DNA of 64,000 nt from Viridilinea sp964592425 (GTDB taxonomy: Bacteria > Chloroflexota > Chloroflexia > Chloroflexales > Chloroflexaceae), in assembly GCA_964592425.1 (NCBI GenBank), contig CAZQCG010000012.1, positions 62,001 to 126,000 on the forward strand, in the 5' to 3' direction. Both the position numbers and the translations under genes were made by a program. How positions within the stretch are numbered: position 1 is the stretch's first letter; each line of letters starts with the position of its first letter. This document shows, piece by piece, positions 26,892 through 35,162 of this stretch. The notes beneath the pieces are model-generated. The model saw nothing but the letters and a program-made list of their open reading frames with translations, searched no databases and had not been told where the DNA came from.

Positions 26892-26980
26892 AGCGTTAGT
26901 GTGGCGCTAGCGCGCGCCGCTTTCTGGCGGGCTAAAGCCCGCGTCAAACCCTGGGTGAACTTACGCCGACTTGTACTAGC
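26879..26980. repeat. Palindromic intergenic element
   Basis: GCTAGTAC (26879-26886) and GTACTAGC (26973-26980) are inverted ends. An internal hairpin GCGGGCT-aa-AGCCCGC lies at 26927-26942. It is similar in style to the element at 23009-23162. Confidence 0.5.
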
Positions 26981-27053
26981 GTATGACTGAGCCTCGATCA
27001 GCAAACCGGACGGCCTGGCAGGGGCGAGCCAGCGGCCCGCCCCTGCCAACAGG

Positions 27054-28055
27054 TCACGGATTGGTCGGCTCGACGGGGGCCGGCTGGGGTGCCGGAACAA
27101 CAGCAGTTGAGCCCTGGCCAGCCATCTGATCAAGCAGCAGGGTCAGGTTGGTGTTGGGGTCGATGAACCACATATTGCCGTTTTCGAGCATCTCGACCAT
27201 CAACTCTCGCTTACGCAGCTCATAGAGCTCAGGGTTTTCACGCCAGTAGCGCCCCTGAATAGCACGCACCTGCGCATCACGGGTGGACGCCTCCAGGGCT
27301 GCTGAAGTCAAGCCCTGCTCGCGGGTCAGGGCGACCTGGGCCTCTTGTTCGGCCTGAAAGAGGTTGTTCTCCTGCTGGGCCTGGATCTGCTCACGTCGTT
27401 TCTGCTCGGTCTCGATCTGCACCTCAAGGTTGGCCTTCTCGGCAAGAAGCTGGGCGTACTGTTCACCGACCTGGATATCGAGCACCTTGACGGCTTCGAG
27501 CCGCACATAGAGCTGATCCACCGGTGAGCGCTGGCCTTGTGGGCTGGTGGTCAAGAGCTGGCGGATGCGGTCAGCAAAGCCACCCCGGTCAGAGAGAACC
27601 TGGTCGAGGGTAAACTGGGTCGAGGCGCTCTTGAGCGCATCGTTGATGAAACCGTCGAGAAAGGCATTGAGCTGGGCATCGTCAACCCCAATCTCGCCAT
27701 AGCTCGACCGCAAAGCTTCGGGGGTGGCGATCCGGCTGTAGTCCACCTGGATGTCGAGGTCGTAGAGCTGCTTGTCGCTACTGGCGACATTCTGGGCGAT
27801 CGTGCGGGTCTGCCGGCGCACATTGACCACCTCGACATTGGTGAAGGGGGCGAAGGGACGGAAGAAGATGCCCGGCTCCTGGATCTCCTCTACCCGGCCC
27901 TGGGTAACAATGATGCCGCGCTCACCCTCGTTAATCTGGGCGTATTTCATGGTCGAGAGGCCAAGGCCAACGACGACCAACACCAGCAGGATGATGCCGA
28001 TCACCCCGACCCGTGTGCCTGCCCCGCCGCCTGAGCCACTTCCGCGTGTTGTCAT
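27054..28055 (-). CDS. SPFH/Band 7 (prohibitin-like) membrane protein
   Basis: A 333-residue protein with a short Gly/Ser-rich head, one membrane segment (about residues 15-37, VGVIGIILLVLVVVGLGLS), then an SPFH domain (KYAQINEGERGIIVTQGRVE, then GIFFRPFAPFTNVEVVNVRR). A Gln/Glu-rich coiled coil follows (about 215-280) with a Pro-rich tail. Such proteins form membrane scaffolds or cages and often partner proteases, though no protease gene is adjacent. The ATG at 28055 has GGGAGG 5 nt upstream; the longer in-frame start at 28172 would overlap the upstream gene. It lies 25 bp after the GT2 gene. Confidence 0.88.
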   Translation of the reverse strand: MTTRGSGSGGGAGTRVGVIGIILLVLVVVGLGLSTMKYAQINEGERGIIVTQGRVEEIQEPGIFFRPFAPFTNVEVVNVRRQTRTIAQNVASSDKQLYDLDIQVDYSRIATPEALRSSYGEIGVDDAQLNAFLDGFINDALKSASTQFTLDQVLSDRGGFADRIRQLLTTSPQGQRSPVDQLYVRLEAVKVLDIQVGEQYAQLLAEKANLEVQIETEQKRREQIQAQQENNLFQAEQEAQVALTREQGLTSAALEASTRDAQVRAIQGRYWRENPELYELRKRELMVEMLENGNMWFIDPNTNLTLLLDQMAGQGSTAVVPAPQPAPVEPTNP

Positions 28056-28080
28056 AGCAACCTCCCTAGCGCATAAACGG

Positions 28081-29076
28081 TCACGGTTCGCTATCGAAGC
28101 CGAGTTCTTCAGCAACGATATAAAGCGGGCGTCCTTTGACTTCGTCGTAGATCCGCCCGACATATTCGCCAATGATCCCGAGTGAGATCATCTGAACGGC
28201 ACCAATAAAAAGCACACTGGCCAGGGTGGTCGCCTGGCCGTAGAAGGCGGCATTCTCGGCTGTCGGCGTGCTCAAGCGCAGGCCAATGACAATCATGATG
28301 AAGATGATGCTGAGGCTTGCCGCCAGGAAGCCCAGGTAGGTGGCCAGTTGCAACGGCAGGTATGAAAAGCTGGTAATGCCGTCAAGGGCAAATTTGAGCA
28401 TCTTGCGCAGGGGATACTTGGTGTTGCCGGCTTTGCGTGCGTGGCGGCGGTACGGCACACCAGTACTCTTGAAGCCGACCCAGACCGAGAGGCCGCGCAT
28501 AAAGCGGTGATGCTCACGAATGCGACCCAGGGCCTCAACCACTTTACGATCCATCAGGCGAAAATCACCAGCGTCAACCGGAATGTCCACATTGGTGATG
28601 CGGACGATCAGCCGGTAGAAGATGGAGGCAGTGAAGGTCTTGAACCAGGTTTCGCCCTCACGCTCTTCGCGTACCGCATAGACCACCTGGTAACCTTCGC
28701 GCCATCTGGCGATCAACTCAGGAATGACCTCAGGCGGATCTTGCAGATCCGAGTCGATCACCACCACCGCCTGCCCGCTGGCGTAGTCGGTACCGGCGGT
28801 GATCGCCAACTGGTGGCCGAAGTTGCGTGAGAAGTTGAGCACCTTGATGCGCGGATCACGCAGATGAAGATCACGCATGATCTGCGCCGAGCCGTCACGG
28901 CTACCGTCATTGACCAGCACAATTTCGAAGGGTTCCCCCAACGGCGCAAGGGCGGCTACCGTGCGCTGGCAGAACTCTTCGACCAGGACCTCTTCGTTAT
29001 AGACCGGGGCCACGACCGAGAAGGTTGGCATGCCCGGCTGCGGCGTGGTCGGGGCAAGCGGATCACCTGACTGCAT
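28081..29076 (-). CDS. GT2 glycosyltransferase, polyprenyl-phosphate type (GtrB/DPM1-like)
   Basis: A 331-residue enzyme that transfers a sugar from a nucleotide donor to a polyprenyl phosphate. The N-terminal GT-A domain has SVVAPVYNEE, VLVNDGSRDGS and the metal-binding DSDLQDPPEV. At the C-terminus two membrane segments (about 240-262 and 275-300) are typical of GtrB/ArnC-like members. It could supply donors for GT39-like enzymes such as the one at 17849-20857. AGGAAG precedes the ATG at 29076. It starts 9 nt after polA on the same strand. Confidence 0.9.
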   Translation of the reverse strand: MQSGDPLAPTTPQPGMPTFSVVAPVYNEEVLVEEFCQRTVAALAPLGEPFEIVLVNDGSRDGSAQIMRDLHLRDPRIKVLNFSRNFGHQLAITAGTDYASGQAVVVIDSDLQDPPEVIPELIARWREGYQVVYAVREEREGETWFKTFTASIFYRLIVRITNVDIPVDAGDFRLMDRKVVEALGRIREHHRFMRGLSVWVGFKSTGVPYRRHARKAGNTKYPLRKMLKFALDGITSFSYLPLQLATYLGFLAASLSIIFIMIVIGLRLSTPTAENAAFYGQATTLASVLFIGAVQMISLGIIGEYVGRIYDEVKGRPLYIVAEELGFDSEP

Positions 29077-29085
29077 ACACTCTTC

Positions 29086-32001
29086 CTATCCCAACGCGTC
29101 CCAATTCACGCCCATCTGAAGATCAACCGCAAGAGGCACGGCCAGCTCAAAGGCACCTTCCATTGCTACGCGCAATAAGCCGGTTGCCGTCGCCAGGTCA
29201 GCCTCGGGAGCCTCAAGGATCAGTTCGTCATGCACTTGCAGCAGCATACGCGTGGCCAGCCCATGTTCGGCCAGGGCGCGCTGAACCCGCAGCATGGCGA
29301 TCTTCATAATATCGGCGGCGCTGCCCTGGATCGGCGCGTTGATCGCCTCACGCATGGCCGCCTGGGCGCGTGGCCCACGGTCGCCGCTCTGCAGTTCGGG
29401 GAAGGCGCGACGGCGTCCGAAGAGCGTGCTGACATAGCCATGCTGGCGAGCCTGCTCCAGGGTAATCTCGAGATAGCTCTTGATACCGGGGAAGCTCTGA
29501 AAGACCCCGTCAATCAGGGCCTGGGCGCTACTGCGTTCAAGCCCCAGCCGTTGGGCCAAGCCGAAGGCGCTGATGCCATAGATAACGCCAAAGACCACCG
29601 TCTTTGCAATCCGCCGCTGCTGTTTGTCTACATGCTCTGGCGCAACCCCAAAGAGGCGGGCCGCGGTTGCGGCGTGGACATCGCCACCCTCGTGGAAGGT
29701 GGCAATCAGAGCCGGATCGCGGCTGTAGTGGGCCAGCACACGCAGTTCGATCTGCGAGTAGTCAGCGGCGATAAAGCGGTGGCCGGGTGCGGCGACAAAG
29801 GCACGGCGGATCTCACGGCCCTCCTCGCTACGCACCGGGATGTTCTGCAGGTTTGGCGTGTCACTGGAGAGCCGCCCGGTCGCCGCGCCGACCTGGTTGT
29901 AGATTGTGTGGACGCGCCCGCTGTGCGGGTTGATCAGCGCAGGGAGCGCATCAACATAGGTGCTTTTCAGCTTGGTCAGCTGGCGGTAGCGCAGGATCTG
30001 GGCAAAGATCGGGTGGCGGTCGTGCAGCAACTCAAGGGTTTCAGCGGTCAGCGAGTATTTTTTCGTCTTGGCGGTACGCCCAACGCCTTCAGCGGAGATG
30101 CCAAGCTGTTCAAAGAGAATTTCACTCAGCTGGTCACTCGAGTTGATGTTGAACTGGTTGCCAGCATGGGCGTAGATGGCCTGCTCTAGCTCGGCGATGC
30201 GCGTGCCCAGGCCCACGCCAAGGGCCTCAAGGTAGGCCCGGTCGAGGGTGATACCAGCTTGCTCCATGGCTGCCAGCACGTCGATCAGGGGCAATTCGAG
30301 GCGGGTGAAGAGTGCCCAGAGGCGCTCTTGCTGGCGCAACTCGGGCTCAAGCACATGCACCAGGCGCAGGGTCAGGTCAGCATCGGCGGCGGCATAGGGT
30401 GTCGCCCGGCTGATTGGCACCTCGGCGAAGCTGATCTGCTTACTGCCGCGTCCGATCAGTTCGCTAATCGCGGCGGGCTGCTCGTCCAGGCGGTAGTGGG
30501 GATGGTCACGCAGGGCGTAGAAAGCCAGCTCTTTCAGACCCAGGCGCTGCTTACCAAGCAGGGCAGCTGCAATCATAGTGTCGAAGGTCAGGCCCGCAAC
30601 AGCCAGCCCGGCACCACGCAGCATCTGCAGGTCGAACTTGGCATTATGGGCATACTTAGGCCGCTGCGGGTCGCCAAAGAGCGGAGCCAGGGCCGCCAGA
30701 ACGACTTCACGTGTGAGTTGGCCGGTTTCGTGGTGGCCGAGGGGGATGTAGACAGCGCTGCCGGGGCTGTAGGCCAGCGCAAGGCCGACCAGCTCACTCT
30801 CGAAGGGCCGCAGGCCGGTCGACTCGGTGTCAAAGGCGAAGGCAGGAGCTGCGCTGAGAGCAGCAACGAGTTCGGCAAGCTGGGCAGGCGTGGTGATCGC
30901 GGTGTAGAGGCCAGCAGCTGCCTTCAGTGACCCCTCAACCACGGGCGACGCCGCCTGCGACGGCTCATCGAAGAGGCTCAGCTGTAGATTAGGGCCTGGC
31001 GCAGGCGAATCAGGGCCAAGGCTGGCGGGCAACTGCGCACTGAAGCGCTCGGGCGGCGGCGGAGCGGACGGGGGCTGCTCCGGCGATGGTGGCCCGACGG
31101 CACCGCCCATCTCAGGCGGCAACTTCTTGATCAAGTTCGAGTTAGCCCCGATCTCCAGTTCCTGGAAGAGGCGAATGACAGCCGAGCGGTCATAGCCGCT
31201 CAGGGCGCAGGCGGCCAGGTCAAGCACAACCGGAGCTTCATCGATAATGGTAGCCAGCTTTTTACTGAAGAAGGCCGCCTCGGCTTGCCCATCAAGCACC
31301 TTGCGATAACGGGCTGGCACCTCCTCCAGGCGGGCGAAGATCTGCTCGACACTGCCGAACTGGTTGAGCAGCGCAATTGCGCCCTTCTCGCCAACCCCAC
31401 GGACACCGGGGATATTATCGGAGGTATCACCCTTGAGCCCACGCAGGTCGGCCAGCTGGGTGGGTGCCAGGCCGGCATAACGAGCGATGACGGCAGCCTC
31501 GTCGTAGAGCGTGGTGGTTTTACCGGCCTTGGCATAGGGATTGGCCAGCAGCACCTGCACATGATCATTAACCAGTTGCAGCGCATCGGTATCGCCGGTC
31601 AGGATCAGCGTAGCTACGCCTTGCGCCGTTGCCTGGCGAGCGAGAGTGCCGATCACATCGTCAGCCTCAAAGCCCTCGGCGGTATAGATCGGGATGTTCA
31701 GGGCCGCGATCAAGCGGCGGATATGGGCCAGCTGAGGATGAAACTCGGCGGGTGTCTCGGCGCGCCCAGCCTTATACTCAGCATAGAGATCGTCACGAAA
31801 GGTGCGCCCAACATCGAAAGCGACGGCGACATAGTCGGGGCGCTGCTCCTGAAGCATCGTCAGCAAGATCTGGGCAAAGCCAAAGACCGCATAGGTCGGC
31901 TCGCCGTTCGAGTTGCGCAGATCGGCCTCGCGCAGGGCAAAAAAGGCCCGAAAGGCCAGGGCATGACCATCAACCAGGGCCAGACATTTGCGCTGAGCCA
32001 T
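29086..32001 (-). CDS. polA: DNA polymerase I
   Basis: A 971-residue family A polymerase for Okazaki-fragment processing and repair. The N-terminal 5'-3' exonuclease domain (about 1-300) has LALVDGHALAFRAFFAL, AEGFEADDVIGTLA and TGDTDALQLV. The 3'-5' exonuclease domain (about 370-560) keeps the acidic residues in FDTESTGL, NAKFDLQML and YAAADADLTLRL, so proofreading is probably active. The polymerase domain has motif A DYSQIELR, motif B RRIAKTVVFGVIYG and motif C VHDELI. The ATG at 32001 begins the conserved N-terminus; an upstream start at 32037 overlaps the promoter. Confidence 0.97.
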   Translation of the reverse strand: MAQRKCLALVDGHALAFRAFFALREADLRNSNGEPTYAVFGFAQILLTMLQEQRPDYVAVAFDVGRTFRDDLYAEYKAGRAETPAEFHPQLAHIRRLIAALNIPIYTAEGFEADDVIGTLARQATAQGVATLILTGDTDALQLVNDHVQVLLANPYAKAGKTTTLYDEAAVIARYAGLAPTQLADLRGLKGDTSDNIPGVRGVGEKGAIALLNQFGSVEQIFARLEEVPARYRKVLDGQAEAAFFSKKLATIIDEAPVVLDLAACALSGYDRSAVIRLFQELEIGANSNLIKKLPPEMGGAVGPPSPEQPPSAPPPPERFSAQLPASLGPDSPAPGPNLQLSLFDEPSQAASPVVEGSLKAAAGLYTAITTPAQLAELVAALSAAPAFAFDTESTGLRPFESELVGLALAYSPGSAVYIPLGHHETGQLTREVVLAALAPLFGDPQRPKYAHNAKFDLQMLRGAGLAVAGLTFDTMIAAALLGKQRLGLKELAFYALRDHPHYRLDEQPAAISELIGRGSKQISFAEVPISRATPYAAADADLTLRLVHVLEPELRQQERLWALFTRLELPLIDVLAAMEQAGITLDRAYLEALGVGLGTRIAELEQAIYAHAGNQFNINSSDQLSEILFEQLGISAEGVGRTAKTKKYSLTAETLELLHDRHPIFAQILRYRQLTKLKSTYVDALPALINPHSGRVHTIYNQVGAATGRLSSDTPNLQNIPVRSEEGREIRRAFVAAPGHRFIAADYSQIELRVLAHYSRDPALIATFHEGGDVHAATAARLFGVAPEHVDKQQRRIAKTVVFGVIYGISAFGLAQRLGLERSSAQALIDGVFQSFPGIKSYLEITLEQARQHGYVSTLFGRRRAFPELQSGDRGPRAQAAMREAINAPIQGSAADIMKIAMLRVQRALAEHGLATRMLLQVHDELILEAPEADLATATGLLRVAMEGAFELAVPLAVDLQMGVNWDALG

Positions 32002-32035
32002 CGCGGGATCTCCCGTAATTAAGCAATGCACAGGC

Positions 32036-32041
32036 ATTATA
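32036..32041 (-). promoter_or_regulatory. -10 element of the polA promoter
   Basis: TATAAT on the minus strand, 34 nt before the start codon. No good -35 is visible. It is divergent from the alaS promoter. Confidence 0.5.
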
Positions 32042-32054
32042 CCCCAGTAGAGCT

Positions 32055-32083
32055 TTGCGGAAGTCTATCTGATAGGCTACAAT
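32055..32083 (+). promoter_or_regulatory. Promoter of alaS
   Basis: TTGCGG, a 17-nt spacer and TACAAT, followed by a leader of about 70 nt. Confidence 0.65.
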
Positions 32084-32158
32084 AGCGCCCGGTGCATTCA
32101 TCTTATGTTCACACTGTGCGACAGGCAACTCCTGTCGTTATGTCTGGTTGTACCTATC

Positions 32159-34912
32159 ATGCAGCAGCTTCCCCTGGCCGTCATCCGCGAGCGCTTTCTC
32201 AGTTTCTTCGAGCAACACGGCCATACGCGGGTACCCAGTTCCCCGCTGGTAGTGGCCGACGACCCGACGTTGCTCTTTGCGAACTCGGGCATGGTGCAGT
32301 TTAAGGATGTCTTTCTCGGCCAAGAGCAGCGTCCATATGTGCGGGCTACCACTGCCCAGAAGTGTCTGCGGGTCTCGGGAAAACACAACGATCTTGAGGA
32401 AGTCGGCCCATCGCCACGCCATCACACCTTCTTCGAGATGCTCGGCAACTTCTCCTTTGGCGATTATTTTAAGGCCGAGGCCATCCGCATGGCCTGGCAG
32501 TTGCTCACCAAGGAGTTTGGGCTGCCGGTTGAACGGCTCTGGTTCACGGTCTTCGAGGGTGACGCCGAGGTTGCGGCAGACGAGGAGGCGGCGCAGCTCT
32601 GGATCGCCCAGGGGGCCGATCCATCGCGCGTATTACGCTTCGGGCGCAAAGACAACTTCTGGGTGATGGGCGACACAGGGCCATGCGGCCCCTGCTCCGA
32701 AATCACCATGTATATTGGCGACGATCTGACGAAGATGCGCGCCGAGGGGGTCAATTCCGATGATCCCGACTATGTCGAGATCTGGAACAACGTCTTTATG
32801 CAGTACGATCGGGCGACAATGCGCCCGCTGCCGCGCCCCTCGGTTGATACCGGCATGGGCCTTGAGCGAATGGCGATGGTGTTACAAGGTGTCCACTCGA
32901 ACTACGAGACCGACGCCTTTGTGACAATCATTCGCAGCATTATGAGCGCCCTGGGCAGTGACGAAGCGCACTACCAGGCCCATTTTGCAAACTACCGTGC
33001 GATTGCCGACCATAGCCGGGCGGTGGCCTTCCTGATCGCCGACGGCGTGCTACCTGGTAATGCGGGGCGCTCCTACGTACTGCGGCGCATCCTGCGCCGG
33101 GCGGCCTACCAGGGCCGGGCGATTGGCTTTGAGCGCCCCTTCCTTGCCGAGGTGATCGCCACTGTAATCGCCGATATGGGCACGGCCTACCCTGAGCTGC
33201 GCGAGCGGCGCGAGTTTATTCTGGCCTCGGCTGATGCTGAGGAGCGCCAGTTCCTGCGCACCCTGGTTGACGGCATCACGCGTCTGGGCACGATTGTTGA
33301 GCACCTCCAGGGCGCTGGTGCCCAGGCCATCAGCGGTGCCGATGCCTTTGTACTCAAAGACACCTTCGGCTTCCCGCTCGACCTGACCCAGAAGATCGCC
33401 GCTGAGCAGGGGCTGACGGTGGACGAGGCGGGCTACGAGGCGGCCATGCGTGAGCAGCGCGAGCGCTCACGGGCGGCGGCCAAATTCACCCGGGCCGCCG
33501 ATGCCGAACTGTGGGCCGACCGCGGCCTGCCCTCCACGAGCTTCAGCGGTTACAACGAACTGGCCCACGCGGCGACCATCCTGGCCGTGGTGGCCGGGGG
33601 CGACATGGTGGCTGCGGCAACCGCCGGGGCCGAGGTGCAGATTGTGCTTGACCGGACACCCTTCTACGCCGAGAGCGGCGGCCAGGTCGGTGATAGCGGC
33701 ACGCTCAGCCATCCTGGCGGGCTGGTGCAGATCGTTGACACCCATCGCCCTGCACCCGGCCTGAGTGTCCACTATGGGACGGTCGTCTCAGGCACGGTTG
33801 AGCTGGGCCAGACCGTGCAGGCCAGGGTTGATGCAACCCGCAGGGCCGATATCCAGCGCAACCACACGGCAACCCATATGCTCCACCGCGCCCTGCGCGA
33901 CATCGTTGGCGAGCATGCGGCCCAGGCTGGCTCGCTGGTCGCCCCTGAGCGGCTGCGCTTCGACTTTACCCACAACCGGGCCATCGAGCCTGACCAGCTG
34001 CGGGCGATCGAGAGCCGCCTCAACGCCTGGGTGCGCAACGATGGGCGGGTGAGCTGGGAGGAACTCGGCTACCAGGAGGCGCTGAGCCGGGGCGCAATCG
34101 GCCTCTTCGGCGAGAAGTATGGCGACCGGGTTCGGATGGTGACCATCGAACGCGGCGATGCCGGTGGAATCGAGGCGGTACTGGCGGCGACAGCAACCGA
34201 CGGCAGCGAGCTACCAGCAGCGCACCCCTTCGCCTCGCGCGATTCCCGCGAGCTCTGTGGAGGCACCCATGTCGGCAGCACCGGGCAGATCGGCTATATC
34301 CGTCTGCTCAGTGAGGGCAGCATCGGCAGCGGCATCCGCCGGATCGAGGCAGTGACCGGACGTGGTGCCGAGCAGTGGGTAGAGCAGCAGGCCCAGACCC
34401 TGCGCGAGCTTGCCACACGGCTCAAGGTCGTTCCGGCCCTTGTGACGGAGCGGATCGAGCAGGTGCTCAACGAGGCCCGTCAGCGCCAGCAAGAGTTGAT
34501 GGCCCTGCGCACAAAATTTGCTAGCTCGCTGATCGAGAGCCTGCTTGATCAAGTACGCCGCGATTATGGCGTCTCAATCCTGGCAGCCCAGGTTGAAGCC
34601 GAAAATGCCGGGCGTCTGCGTGAAATGGGCGACTTCTTGCGCAATCGGATCGATTCGGGCGTGATCGTGCTGGGTGCGGTGATCACCGAGAAGCCGCTGC
34701 TGCTGGTGATGATCACCCCCGACCTGGTGGCCGAGGGCTACCATGCCGGCAACCTTGTGCGCGCCCTGGCCGCAATGGTTGGCGGCGGCGGCGGCGGGCG
34801 ACCCGATATGGCCCAGGCGGGCGGCAAAGACCCCGCCCGGCTGCGCGAGGCGATCGCCGAAGCGCCAGCCCTGGTGGCGGCCCAGCGTGCGGCCCTGCCG
34901 AACAAGGGCTAG
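32159..34912 (+). CDS. alaS: Alanyl-tRNA synthetase
   Basis: Charges tRNA-Ala; 917 residues. The class II catalytic core at the N-terminus (FANSGMVQFKDVFLG, then RVSGKHNDLEEVG and TFFEMLGNFSFGDYF) is followed by the tRNA-binding domain. The editing domain carries zinc ligands in HTATHMLHRAL and CGGTH. The C-terminal oligomerisation/C-Ala domain ends with the Gly-rich GGGGGGRPDMAQAGG. The start at 32159 matches the conserved N-terminus, but no clear ribosome-binding site is present; an in-frame ATG at 32105 would add an unusual Leu-rich segment. Confidence 0.97.
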   Translation: MQQLPLAVIRERFLSFFEQHGHTRVPSSPLVVADDPTLLFANSGMVQFKDVFLGQEQRPYVRATTAQKCLRVSGKHNDLEEVGPSPRHHTFFEMLGNFSFGDYFKAEAIRMAWQLLTKEFGLPVERLWFTVFEGDAEVAADEEAAQLWIAQGADPSRVLRFGRKDNFWVMGDTGPCGPCSEITMYIGDDLTKMRAEGVNSDDPDYVEIWNNVFMQYDRATMRPLPRPSVDTGMGLERMAMVLQGVHSNYETDAFVTIIRSIMSALGSDEAHYQAHFANYRAIADHSRAVAFLIADGVLPGNAGRSYVLRRILRRAAYQGRAIGFERPFLAEVIATVIADMGTAYPELRERREFILASADAEERQFLRTLVDGITRLGTIVEHLQGAGAQAISGADAFVLKDTFGFPLDLTQKIAAEQGLTVDEAGYEAAMREQRERSRAAAKFTRAADAELWADRGLPSTSFSGYNELAHAATILAVVAGGDMVAAATAGAEVQIVLDRTPFYAESGGQVGDSGTLSHPGGLVQIVDTHRPAPGLSVHYGTVVSGTVELGQTVQARVDATRRADIQRNHTATHMLHRALRDIVGEHAAQAGSLVAPERLRFDFTHNRAIEPDQLRAIESRLNAWVRNDGRVSWEELGYQEALSRGAIGLFGEKYGDRVRMVTIERGDAGGIEAVLAATATDGSELPAAHPFASRDSRELCGGTHVGSTGQIGYIRLLSEGSIGSGIRRIEAVTGRGAEQWVEQQAQTLRELATRLKVVPALVTERIEQVLNEARQRQQELMALRTKFASSLIESLLDQVRRDYGVSILAAQVEAENAGRLREMGDFLRNRIDSGVIVLGAVITEKPLLLVMITPDLVAEGYHAGNLVRALAAMVGGGGGGRPDMAQAGGKDPARLREAIAEAPALVAAQRAALPNKG

Positions 34913-35101
34913 TTGCAATACCTTGCAAACATGACATGACGGGAAGGATACGCACCCATAAGGGCGCAGCAGCGGCTAGCGCTGGCTGCACCCCGACGCC
35001 GTCAACCCATCAGCGTAGCTCGGGTGGACGGTAGGGGAGGCAAGAAAACTTCCTTTAGATAGCACGAAGGAAAAAGATCCGCTTTCCTAACATGTCAATA
35101 C

Positions 35102-35130
35102 TTGCATAGCCGATCGCTGACTGTTAGAAT
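35102..35130 (+). promoter_or_regulatory. Promoter of the baseplate-J-like gene and ruvX
   Basis: TTGCAT, a 17-nt spacer and TAGAAT, 32 nt before the start. The 34913-35101 stretch before it has no gene. Confidence 0.65.
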
Positions 35131-35162
35131 TAACCCAGGCTTTTGACGCAGTGGGGGTATCT

